Source: Desulfurellaceae bacterium
Lineage (GTDB): Bacteria > Campylobacterota_A > Desulfurellia > JAGGSF01
Assembly: GCA_023128455.1 (NCBI GenBank)
Contig: JAGMDW010000045.1
Coordinates: 1-6,094, forward strand
Reading direction: 5' to 3'
DNA: 6,094 bases
Both the position numbers and the translations under genes were made by a program. Below are positions 1 through 6,080 of this stretch, piece after piece. Each line of letters begins with the position of its first letter. Position 1 is the first letter of the stretch. The notes under the pieces were generated by a model, which saw nothing but the letters and a program-made list of their open reading frames with translations, did not search any database and had not been told where the DNA came from.

Positions 1-26
1 GTAAATATTAACATAAAGGGAGAAAA

Positions 27-941
27 ATGCAAAATTCAATCTATGATAAGGTTAGCGGTTGTTTATTAGGACTGGCTATTGGGGATACCTTGGGCATGCC
101 CTTTGAAGGATACAGAAACATAACAAAAGAAGACATAATATTTTTCAAAGGTAGATATACTGACGATACCCAGATGATGATTGGCATTACAGAAACATTG
201 ATTGAGAAAAATGGGTTTGACCCTGCCTATTGTGCCCAGAGATTTGTAGAAAACTTTGAACCATACAGGGGATACGGAGGAAGAATCTATGGCATCATGG
301 ATAAGCTTCGGAAAGGCTATAGATGGGATGAAGTGGGAACGGATAGCTTTGGCAATGGTTGTTGTATGCGCATTGCTCCTATTGGATTATTCTATGCAAA
401 TGATATAAATGCATTGATAGAAAACGCAAGACTTTCTTCCATTATAACCCATAAGGACAAAGAAGCAGTGGAGGCTGCCATTCTGTTTGCCTATGCTGTT
501 TCTGTTTCCTTTAAAATGGCTTTAAATAAACAAAAAATAGAAAAACAGAAATTTATTCAAAATATCTGCAAACATTTTGATAAAACGAAAATCGTCAAAG
601 AGTTGGGAAAATACAAAAACTTAAATGCAGCTGATATTTCTAAAAATATCTCCCGAGTTTATGGATGTGGTGTAATGGCTATAAAATCTGTTCCCTGTGC
701 CATTTATAGTTTCCTGTATTCAAAAAAATTTGAGCAAGCAGTAACAAATGCTATTCTGTGCGGAGGAGATACAGATACAGTGGGTGCAATGACCGGTGCT
801 TTAGCCGGCAGCTTTTATGGCATTTCTAATATTCCTGAAAAATATATCAATATTTTAGAGGAAAGTGATAAAGGAAAAAGTTACATCTTAAATCTTTCAA
901 AAAAACTGTCTCTATTGATTGAGAAAAAACTTGAATTTTGA
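27..941 (+). CDS. ADP-ribosylglycohydrolase family protein (DraG/ARH-like)
   Basis: This 304-residue cytosolic protein has the ADP-ribosylglycohydrolase signature throughout. An N-terminal GCLLGLAIGDTLGMPFEG segment lies at residues 11-28, TDDTQM at 45-50, GNGCCMRIAP at 109-118, an ITH..KEA segment around 140-147, and GGDTDTVGAMTGALAG at 246-261. In this family the aspartates of TDDT and GGDTDT bind the two magnesium ions of the active site, and the enzymes remove ADP-ribose from proteins, small molecules or nucleic acid. The substrate cannot be read from the sequence. The length is normal for the family, and I see no signal peptide or membrane segment. GNGCCMR has two cysteines where GNGAAMR is more common. 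The ATG follows AAGGGAG with a 4-base gap, which supports this start. No DraT or other ADP-ribosyltransferase is in the window, so a nitrogenase-regulating role is unsupported. The 3' end overlaps the opposing hydrolase gene by 30 bases. Confidence 0.93.
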   Translation: MQNSIYDKVSGCLLGLAIGDTLGMPFEGYRNITKEDIIFFKGRYTDDTQMMIGITETLIEKNGFDPAYCAQRFVENFEPYRGYGGRIYGIMDKLRKGYRWDEVGTDSFGNGCCMRIAPIGLFYANDINALIENARLSSIITHKDKEAVEAAILFAYAVSVSFKMALNKQKIEKQKFIQNICKHFDKTKIVKELGKYKNLNAADISKNISRVYGCGVMAIKSVPCAIYSFLYSKKFEQAVTNAILCGGDTDTVGAMTGALAGSFYGISNIPEKYINILEESDKGKSYILNLSKKLSLLIEKKLEF

Positions 942-1736
942 AGCATCATTCACACTGGGTATATTTTTTCTCATCTGTCTTATGTTTTTCTTGTCTATCT
1001 CCGCAAATATCATGCCTTCTTTATCATCCAATAAAGATATTACATTCCCCCAGGGATCATAGACAACACTATGCCCTGCCATATTCCACTTGCCCGTTTT
1101 TCCACAAGCATTTACCCCCATCACATACATCTCATTTTCTATTGCTCTGGCCCTGGTCAATGAAAGCCAGTGATCTAATCTTACATCTGGCCACTCTGTG
1201 GGTATAATTCCCAACTCTGCTCCATCTAACGCCGCTTTTCTCATAATCTCAGGAAACCTCAGCTCATAGCATATAGCGGTAGCAATATTCCATCCCTTAA
1301 AAGAAAAGATGTTTTTCTGATTTTTATCTCCTCTTAAGAAATGCGTATCTTCTCCCATCGGCTGAAATAAGTACATCTTACTGTATTTGCCGCATATATT
1401 ACCATTTTCATCTATAAGATATAATGTATTATACACTCCATTTTTTTTGTCATCCCAGGTAAGAAAAGTAGATAAAAAAGATATACCAAATTTTTGACAC
1501 CACCCTCTCGCCAAATCTATGAAGTAGTCACTTCTCTTCGCATGGTTCTGTAAATTCTTATAGTCAAAACCTGTATACCACAGCTCCGGCAAGACAACCA
1601 GCCCTGCTTTATTTTCCATCCCTGTTAAAAATTTTTCCACAACCTTTATGTTTTTTTCCGCATTACCCAGGGAAATATTAAACTGAACGCCACAAATCTT
1701 TAACCTATCGACAGATAACACAGACTTTTCTCCCAT
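912..1736 (-). CDS. Carbon-nitrogen hydrolase (nitrilase superfamily), omega-amidase-like
   Basis: The protein has 274 residues from the ATG at 1736. It shows the nitrilase-superfamily Glu-Lys-Cys triad: Glu51 in LPELWYTGFD, Lys120 in KYSKMYLF and Cys156 in ICYELRFPE. The downstream blocks GAELGIIPTEWP (172-183), RARAIENEMYVMGVNACG (195-212) and GHSVVYDPWG (221-230) are also typical. The CYELRFPE and EWP..R..HW pattern resembles omega-amidase/2-oxoglutaramate amidase relatives such as Bacillus MtnU/YkrU and E. coli YafV. That would mean hydrolysis of alpha-keto acid amides left by glutamine transamination, but the substrate is an inference and another small amide is possible. It is the last gene of the operon and begins inside the recG 3' end, so translation is probably coupled. 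A GTG at codon 6 (1721) is a rival start with a better Shine-Dalgarno. The 3' end overlaps the convergent glycohydrolase gene. Confidence 0.9.
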   Translation of the reverse strand: MGEKSVLSVDRLKICGVQFNISLGNAEKNIKVVEKFLTGMENKAGLVVLPELWYTGFDYKNLQNHAKRSDYFIDLARGWCQKFGISFLSTFLTWDDKKNGVYNTLYLIDENGNICGKYSKMYLFQPMGEDTHFLRGDKNQKNIFSFKGWNIATAICYELRFPEIMRKAALDGAELGIIPTEWPDVRLDHWLSLTRARAIENEMYVMGVNACGKTGKWNMAGHSVVYDPWGNVISLLDDKEGMIFAEIDKKNIRQMRKNIPSVNDASKFKFFLNQ

Positions 1737-3880
1737 TTTTTCTTTAATATATACATTAATTCTTCGCTGATAGGGTAGTTGTATTTTGTCATTATCTCTA
1801 CATCCTTTTTCGCCTGTTTCAGTATTATACTATCTCTTATCAAATCCGTATGAACGAGATTGAGAATACCATGCTGCCTTACTCCCAATATATCACCCGC
1901 TCCCCTTAAATGAAAATCTATCTCCGCCAATTTAAATCCGTCATCAATCGAACACAGATAACTTATTCTTCTGCGAGCCAATAAAGATGCATTATCACCG
2001 GGAATAAAATAGCTATAAGACTGATGCTTGCTTCTTCTTACTCTACCCCTCAATTGGTGAAGTTGTGCTAATCCAAATTTCTCTGCATTTTCTACAATAA
2101 TAGTAGTTGCATTCTCCACATCTACGCCTACTTCAATCACCGTTGTGGAGATAAGCACATCAATTTTACCCTTTCTAAATAGACCGCTGACCTTCATCTT
2201 TTCATCACTGTTCATATCGCCGTGGAGCAATCCCAATCTTATATTTTCAAAATATGTCTCCTTTAGTTTTTTGTACATTTCCTCTGCCGCATCCACATTG
2301 GGAACATTTTCCGATTCACTGATCAAAGGATAAACCACATAGGCTTGTCTGCCTTTTTTTACCTCTTCCAAAACAAATCCGTAAGCCTCTTTTCTCCGTT
2401 TTTTGGTCAGCATATAACTCTTTACACTCTTTCTTCCCGGCGGAAGTTCATCTATAATGGAGATATCCATATCCCCATATACAGCTAAGCACAGTGTTCG
2501 GGGAATGGGAGTGGCAGAAAGAATCAGGGTATGAGGAGCAATGCCCTTCTTCATCAATCTATTTCTCTGCTCAACGCCAAATTTATGCTGCTCGTCTATT
2601 ATTGTCAGAGCCATGTTTTTGAAGCTTATTCCTTCTTGAAATAAAGTATGAGTGCCGATGAGAATATTTATCTTTCCTTGAGAAAGCAGAGATGATATCT
2701 CTTCTCTCTTTCTTTTCGGCGTAGAACCCACTAATATCTCACAATTTACATTACAAGAAGAAAAAAACGGCAAAAGTTTTTCATAATGTTGTGCGGCAAG
2801 CACCTCTGTGGGCACCATAAAGGAGACTTGATAACCTTTCTTTGCCGCACAGACCGCAGCTATTGCCACCACAGCTGTTTTTCCACTACCTACATCGCCC
2901 TGTAAAAGTCTCATCATGGGATAATCTTTTTTTAAATCAGAAATTATTTCTTTTAATGATCTTTGCTGAGCATGGGTTAATTTAAAGGGAAGTTTTGATT
3001 CCAATATTTGCAGCACTTTATCATTAATATTTATTGTTATTGCCTTTTTCTCTTTATTCTCCTGCTTCATCCTCTGATAGGCTAAGTTTAATAAAAATAG
3101 CTCTTCGTACCTTAATCTTTTTTTATAACTTCCAATTTCTGGGGGTGTTTTTGGTAAATGAATATTCCTCAACATCTCACTCAAAAATGGGAATTTCCTC
3201 TTTCTTATAATAAAATAGGGCAGATAATCAAAGAATGGCGGGGCTTCGGAAAAGGCATCTCTGATAGCCTTAGATATTCTCCTTGATTCTAATCCTCCAA
3301 TTACAGGATATGTAATATCTATTCTTTTTTTGAACTCTTTTGCTATTAGAGGATGATGCATTTCCCAAAATATACCAAAATGCGAAACCTTTCCAGAAAC
3401 AACCGCCTCATCACCTACCTTTATTGAATACAGAATTTTTCTTAAAAAAGGTGTAATGTTAAACCATTTGCAGGATAAAAAACCGGTGCCATCGTCTATC
3501 TTGAGAAAAAAATATATCCTTCTATTTTCTCTCACTAAAACCTTGCCTCTTACAGCATGAGTTCCCTCATCCAGTTGTTCTATGGGGGTGAGATGGAGAT
3601 AAAAATCGTATTTAGTAGGGATGACATTCAAAACATCATAGATCACCTCTATACGATTCTTACTCAATTTATCCAATATTACTTTTCCTATCCCTTTTAT
3701 TTCAGTCAAAGGAGTAAATGCCCATTTTATATAATCTGAGGTATGTAAAATTTCTGTTTCCCTCTTCATCAAAGCAGATACATCTTCCCTTCTTGAGTAT
3801 TTAAATATTGAACCTTCTATATATGGAAGCTTATTGATATTGCTATGCGAGGAATCTCGACTTCGACCGACCAATTTCAA
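1700..3880 (-). CDS. recG: ATP-dependent DNA helicase RecG
   Basis: RecG is a superfamily 2 DNA translocase that remodels stalled replication forks and Holliday junctions. This 726-residue protein shows the full set of parts in order. A helix-hairpin-helix-like FTPLTEIKGIGKVILDKL segment lies at 55-72, followed by an OB-fold wedge domain around 105-185. Then come Walker A GDVGSGKT (328-335), motif Ia PTEVLAAQHY (357-366), DEQH Walker B (429-432), SATPIPRTL (455-463), VLISTTVIEVGVDVENA (575-591) and motif VI QLHQLRGRVRRS (606-617). The RecG-specific tail FKLAEIDFHLRGAGDILGVRQHG is at 649-671. Motif VI reads GRVRR where RecG usually has GRVGR. The start is uncertain. The frame opens with TTG at 3880 behind a weak AAGAGAG, and about 54 residues precede the conserved core. 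ATG at codon 38 (3769) would give a 689-residue protein close to E. coli RecG in length. It lies 33 bases after folE2. Confidence 0.95.
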   Translation of the reverse strand: MKLVGRSRDSSHSNINKLPYIEGSIFKYSRREDVSALMKRETEILHTSDYIKWAFTPLTEIKGIGKVILDKLSKNRIEVIYDVLNVIPTKYDFYLHLTPIEQLDEGTHAVRGKVLVRENRRIYFFLKIDDGTGFLSCKWFNITPFLRKILYSIKVGDEAVVSGKVSHFGIFWEMHHPLIAKEFKKRIDITYPVIGGLESRRISKAIRDAFSEAPPFFDYLPYFIIRKRKFPFLSEMLRNIHLPKTPPEIGSYKKRLRYEELFLLNLAYQRMKQENKEKKAITININDKVLQILESKLPFKLTHAQQRSLKEIISDLKKDYPMMRLLQGDVGSGKTAVVAIAAVCAAKKGYQVSFMVPTEVLAAQHYEKLLPFFSSCNVNCEILVGSTPKRKREEISSLLSQGKINILIGTHTLFQEGISFKNMALTIIDEQHKFGVEQRNRLMKKGIAPHTLILSATPIPRTLCLAVYGDMDISIIDELPPGRKSVKSYMLTKKRRKEAYGFVLEEVKKGRQAYVVYPLISESENVPNVDAAEEMYKKLKETYFENIRLGLLHGDMNSDEKMKVSGLFRKGKIDVLISTTVIEVGVDVENATTIIVENAEKFGLAQLHQLRGRVRRSKHQSYSYFIPGDNASLLARRRISYLCSIDDGFKLAEIDFHLRGAGDILGVRQHGILNLVHTDLIRDSIILKQAKKDVEIMTKYNYPISEELMYILKKKWEKSLCYLSIG
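1730..1734 (-). promoter_or_regulatory. Shine-Dalgarno favouring the GTG start of the hydrolase gene
   Basis: On the minus strand, GGGAG at 1734-1730 sits 8 bases before an in-frame GTG (1721-1719, codon 6 of the longer reading). The upstream ATG at 1736 has only an A-rich AAAGAAAAA before it. The family alignment begins near RLKICGVQFN, residues 11-20 of the longer form, so the five extra residues are dispensable. If GTG is used, the overlap with recG shrinks from 37 to 22 bases and the site lies inside the recG coding end, which fits translational coupling. Confidence 0.5.
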
Positions 3881-3913
3881 TTTTCTCTCTTATGACTTAC
3901 CGTTTGTTAAAAA

Positions 3914-4687
3914 CTATTTTAAACCCCTTTCTATATAAGCATAGGCATTGTGGTTGTGTATACTCTCAAAGTTCTCCACTTCTACACTATACCAAAAGAT
4001 TCTGTTGTCCTTATCCAGCACTTGAGTGACATTTCTTGCAATGTCTTCTACAAAATAGGGATGATCGTAAGCATACTCTGTGACAAATTTTTCGTCTTCT
4101 CTTTTTAAAAGGGGATAAACAGGCGAGCTACCACTTTTCTCTCCTATTTCAATAAGTTCTTCCAGCCACACCAATTCATTAAATCTTACCTTAATTGTCA
4201 CCATACCTCTCTGATTGTGCGCACCTCTTAAGCTAATCTCTTTAGAACAAGGACACACACTGGAAACAGGTACTTGGGCAAAAACAGTTATGTCATCTTT
4301 TTTTCCGCTGAATGCTTCTATGCCACATTTATAACAAGCAAGGGATTTTGCTTTCGTGACTGGCGCTTCTTTTTCTAAAAAATAAGGAAATCTTATCTCT
4401 ACATGCGATTCTTCAGCATTAAGCCTCTCTCTCATCTCGTGAAGAATAAATCTCACCTTTTTTATATCTACTGCGTATCTATTTTCATTCAGAATTTCCA
4501 TAAACCTACTCATGTGTGTTCCTTTGAATTGACTGGACAAAAGCACATACATATTGATGTCTGCTATAGTAGATTGAAATTTCCTTTTTCTATCCAATAC
4601 AGTAATGGGATACTTTACATCCTTTACTCCCACTTTATCTATTCGTATATTCCTCTTGTCCTCTCGAGATTGAACATCCGCAAGCAT
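3914..4687 (-). CDS. folE2: GTP cyclohydrolase IB (FolE2 type)
   Basis: The enzyme converts GTP to 7,8-dihydroneopterin triphosphate, the first step of the pterin branch of folate synthesis, also used for queuosine. It belongs to the FolE2/MptA family, which is unrelated in sequence to classical FolE and is not strictly zinc dependent. The 257-residue length is typical. Family hallmarks are DVQSREDKRNIRIDKVGVKD (4-23), YPITVLDR (26-33), FKGTHMSRF (54-62), CYKCGIEAF (118-126), VCPCSKEIS (144-152) with GAHNQRG (155-161), the YPLLKREDEKFVTEYAYDHPYFVEDI segment from 191, and the C-terminal ESIHNHNAYAYIE (241-253). Cys145 and His157 lie in the segment that supplies catalytic metal ligands in this family. 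The ATG at 4687 is the only usual start codon after the upstream in-frame stop, and its Shine-Dalgarno is weak. It lies 36 bases downstream of aroF, so the two are probably co-transcribed. Confidence 0.96.
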   Translation of the reverse strand: MLADVQSREDKRNIRIDKVGVKDVKYPITVLDRKRKFQSTIADINMYVLLSSQFKGTHMSRFMEILNENRYAVDIKKVRFILHEMRERLNAEESHVEIRFPYFLEKEAPVTKAKSLACYKCGIEAFSGKKDDITVFAQVPVSSVCPCSKEISLRGAHNQRGMVTIKVRFNELVWLEELIEIGEKSGSSPVYPLLKREDEKFVTEYAYDHPYFVEDIARNVTQVLDKDNRIFWYSVEVENFESIHNHNAYAYIERGLK

Positions 4688-4723
4688 TATTGTTAAAATA
4701 GCATCTTTTAGAAAATAATCAAT

Positions 4724-5743
4724 CTAATCCATTTTCTTTCCTACAGCGTGAGCAAGAATTCTAAGTTCATCCATCAATCCGCAAAATTCTTCAATGGGTA
4801 GCTGCTGTGCCACATCAGATAAAGCTATCTCCGGCTTATAATGAACTTCAATAATGAGTCCGTCCGCCCCCGCCGCCACAGCCGCTTTTGCTAATGCCGG
4901 CACATAGGCTTTCTTTCCTGCCGCATGTGAAGGATCTACGATCACCGGCAGATGCGTCTCCTTTTTTAAAACAGGTATTGCGCTGATGTCCAGTGTGAAT
5001 CTGGTAGCAGTCTCAAATGTTCTCATTCCTCTTTCACATAGAATTACCTGTGAATTCCCACCGGCAAGAATATATTCCGCACTCATGAGAAGATCTGTAA
5101 TTGTGCATGCCATCCCCCGTTTAAGTATTACAGGTTTGTCCACTTGTCCCACAAGCTTCAAAAGCACGAAATTTTGCATATTTCTCGCTCCGATCTGTAA
5201 AACATCGGTATATTCTAAAACAAGATCCAGATCCTTCGGATTGAGCACCTCTGTTACTATTGGTAAGCCTGTTTCTTCTTTTGCCATTTTCAACAATTCC
5301 AATCCTTTTTTACCTAAACCTTGAAACGAATAAGGTGAAGTGCGGGGTTTAAATGCACCTCCTCTTAAAAGTTTTCCTCCACATTTCTTTACTCCCCTTG
5401 CCGTTTCTATCATTTGCTCTTTGTTTTCTACTGCACAGGGACCGGCAATTACGGTAAAGCTTCCATCCCCAAATTTTGCACCATCCACTTCCACTATTGT
5501 GTTTTCTTTTCCTTCTTTACTCGTCAGCTTATACGGTTTTGATATAGGATGAACAGCTTCTACCCCTTTTTCAGAAGAAAATGCAGCCAGCAGGTCATTC
5601 TTGGCAAGCGTTTCACCTATAATACCGATAATTACCTTTTCCTTGCCTACGCTTATATGGGCTTTGAATCCCATTTGTTCGATCTTTTCCCTTATTCTGT
5701 CTACATCTTCTTGCGTTGAGTCTCTCTTCATTATTATGATCAT
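4724..5743 (-). CDS. aroF: 3-deoxy-7-phosphoheptulonate (DAHP) synthase, type I-beta
   Basis: DAHP synthase condenses phosphoenolpyruvate and erythrose 4-phosphate, the committed step of the shikimate pathway to chorismate, Phe, Tyr and Trp. The 339-residue protein has an N-terminal ferredoxin-like (ACT-like) domain at about 1-66, then the TIM barrel. This layout is that of the Thermotoga maritima enzyme, where the extra domain mediates feedback inhibition by Tyr and Phe. Motifs are AGPCAVE (100-106), RGGAFKPRTSPYSFQGLG (127-144), IGARNMQNF (184-192), LKRG (207-210), CERGMRTFE (236-244), DPSHAAGKK (270-278) and EVHYKPEIALSD (299-310). Cys103, His273, Glu299 and Asp310 line up with the metal ligands of the Thermotoga enzyme. 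GGAGG at 5756-5752 is 8 bases before the ATG, which supports this start; Met5 is a weaker alternative. It is the first large gene of the operon and follows an aromatic-rich leader and terminator. Confidence 0.97.
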   Translation of the reverse strand: MIIIMKRDSTQEDVDRIREKIEQMGFKAHISVGKEKVIIGIIGETLAKNDLLAAFSSEKGVEAVHPISKPYKLTSKEGKENTIVEVDGAKFGDGSFTVIAGPCAVENKEQMIETARGVKKCGGKLLRGGAFKPRTSPYSFQGLGKKGLELLKMAKEETGLPIVTEVLNPKDLDLVLEYTDVLQIGARNMQNFVLLKLVGQVDKPVILKRGMACTITDLLMSAEYILAGGNSQVILCERGMRTFETATRFTLDISAIPVLKKETHLPVIVDPSHAAGKKAYVPALAKAAVAAGADGLIIEVHYKPEIALSDVAQQLPIEEFCGLMDELRILAHAVGKKMD

Positions 5744-5762
5744 TTAAAACACCTCCATAAAT

Positions 5763-5804
5763 AAAAAAACCGCCTGGCAAGCTCTAAAGGAGCCTACCAG
5801 GCGG
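5763..5804 (-). terminator. Intrinsic terminator (attenuator) in the aroF leader
   Basis: On the minus strand the 5' arm CCGCCTGGTAGGCTC (5804-5790) pairs with GAGCTTGCCAGGCGG (5784-5770). The stem has 15 base pairs including two G-U wobbles, with a 5-base CTTTA loop. Seven T residues follow at 5769-5763. This is a textbook Rho-independent terminator, placed between the leader peptide and the aroF Shine-Dalgarno. Transcripts that fold this hairpin would stop before aroF, so it acts as a conditional switch and not as the end of another gene. Confidence 0.93.
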
Positions 5805-5833
5805 CTAAAAAATGCCTACACAGGTAAACTCCC
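5788..5833 (-). promoter_or_regulatory. Predicted antiterminator pairing in the aroF leader
   Basis: GGGAGTTTACC at 5833-5823, inside leader codons 20-23, can pair with GGTAGGCTCCT at 5798-5788, most of which lies in the terminator's 5' arm. The pairing has 11 base pairs, three of them G-U. It excludes the terminator hairpin. The pairing strand starts 3 bases after the last aromatic codon. A ribosome stalled early in the run (about codons 11-15) would leave it free, while a ribosome reaching the stop codon would cover it. I see only a weak GGUA/UACC candidate for a protective upstream hairpin. Found by eye, without an energy calculation. Confidence 0.72.
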
Positions 5834-5890
5834 GCCCCAAAAATAAAAGTAATACCAATAAGTATGAGAAAACGAACAAACAACCTTCAT
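5816..5890 (-). CDS. Aromatic-rich leader peptide of the aroF operon (attenuator peptide)
   Basis: A 24-codon frame starts at ATG 5890 and ends at TAG 5816, reading MKVVCSFSHT, then YWYYFYFW, then GGSLPV. Residues 11-18 are eight aromatic residues in a row (four Tyr, two Phe, two Trp), and Phe7 makes nine of 24. A GGAG at 5901-5898 lies 7 bases before the ATG, a good ribosome-binding site. The stop codon is 11 bases before a strong intrinsic terminator, and the next gene is DAHP synthase. Position, composition and the downstream hairpin are those of a leader peptide whose translation measures charged tRNA, as in trpL and pheL. The product itself probably has no other function. Because the run mixes all three aromatic residues, shortage of Tyr, Phe or Trp should each be able to stall the ribosome. 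The reading is from sequence; regulation is inferred. Confidence 0.88.
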   Translation of the reverse strand: MKVVCSFSHTYWYYFYFWGGSLPV

Positions 5891-5922
5891 CTTAATTCTC
5901 CACAACCCAAGATAACATGAGA

Positions 5923-5950
5923 AATATAAAAATTCAAGCAATTTTTACAA
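5923..5950 (-). promoter_or_regulatory. Candidate sigma70-type promoter for the aroF operon
   Basis: On the minus strand TTGTAA (5950-5945) and TATATT (5928-5923) are separated by 16 bases and match the -35 and -10 consensus at four and five of six positions. Transcription would begin near 5916, leaving about 25 bases before the leader ATG. A second, overlapping choice is TTGAAT (5937-5932) with TATCTT (5914-5909) at 17 bases, but its start would fall almost on the leader Shine-Dalgarno. The region is very AT rich, so chance matches are likely. Confidence 0.45.
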
Positions 5951-5974
5951 ACTTTTGATTTTGTTACATATAGT

Positions 5975-6000
5975 AGGGTTAATACCCTGCGGCTTGCCGC
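5975..6000. repeat. Two abutting small hairpins, REP-like
   Basis: AGGGT-TAAT-ACCCT (5975-5988) is followed without a gap by GCGG-CTTG-CCGC (5989-6000). On the plus strand the second hairpin is followed by GTTTTG, too weak a T run to call a terminator with confidence. Back-to-back GC-rich hairpins in an intergenic gap are typical of dispersed REP-type repeats. Only one copy is visible here, so its repeat nature is inferred from form. Confidence 0.45.
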
Positions 6001-6009
6001 GTTTTGTCA

Positions 6010-6051
6010 TAAAAATTTTAAGGGAATTTTTACGCTCAAATCTGCGATTTG
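6010..6051. repeat. Two further inverted repeats in the same intergenic cluster
   Basis: TAAAAATT (6010-6017) and AATTTTTA (6025-6032) form an 8-base-pair stem with a 7-base loop. CAAATC-TGC-GATTTG (6037-6051) forms a 6-base-pair stem with a 3-base loop. They sit between the REP-like pair and the ATTCCCGC repeat. The first is pure A/T in the stem and weak on its own. The density of perfect inverted repeats within about 105 bases is what makes them notable. Confidence 0.4.
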
Positions 6052-6055
6052 TGTC

Positions 6056-6080
6056 ATTCCCGCAATCTTTTGGCGGGAAT
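6056..6080. repeat. ATTCCCGC/GCGGGAAT inverted repeat (dRS3-like form)
   Basis: ATTCCCGC (6056-6063) and GCGGGAAT (6073-6080) are perfect 8-base inverted repeats around a 9-base centre. The outer ATTCCC...GGGAAT arms resemble the Neisseria dRS3 repeat, though the spacing differs, and similar elements are scattered through many unrelated bacterial genomes. The flanking GTC before and CCACCTGTCTGCGT after may belong to the repeat, which could continue past the window edge. No coding sequence is seen from 5891 to the end of the window. Confidence 0.55.

Noticed and set aside
938..1207. Plus-strand open frame of 89 codons
   Set aside because: It lies antisense to the amidase gene, has no recognisable motif or ribosome-binding site, and its Ser/His/Leu-rich composition is what a complementary strand produces.
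27..1736. Glycohydrolase plus amidase as a defence or toxin-antitoxin module
   Set aside because: The genes are convergent and belong to different transcripts, and no ADP-ribosyltransferase toxin or other effector is present. Nothing beyond proximity supports it.
2145..2333. Plus-strand open frame antisense to recG
   Set aside because: It overlaps the conserved helicase domain and has no homologous features. The same applies to the frame at 3557-3739.
4403..4696. Plus-strand open frame antisense to folE2
   Set aside because: It is a complement of a conserved enzyme with no Shine-Dalgarno or motif. Frames at 4986-5324 and 5340-5552, opposite aroF, are rejected for the same reason.
4688..4723. 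Regulatory RNA or riboswitch between aroF and folE2
   Set aside because: The gap is only 36 bases, AT rich and without a stable hairpin.
5763..5922. T-box or TRAP-type riboswitch upstream of aroF
   Set aside because: The leader is too short for T-box stems and lacks the T-box consensus, and no series of regularly spaced GAG/UAG triplets for TRAP is present. The translated aromatic run explains the terminator better.
5989..6008. Plus-strand intrinsic terminator (GCGGCTTGCCGC then GTTTTG)
   Set aside because: The stem is only 4 base pairs with a usable loop and the T run is 4 bases broken by G. No plus-strand gene ends nearby, so it is better treated as part of the hairpin cluster.
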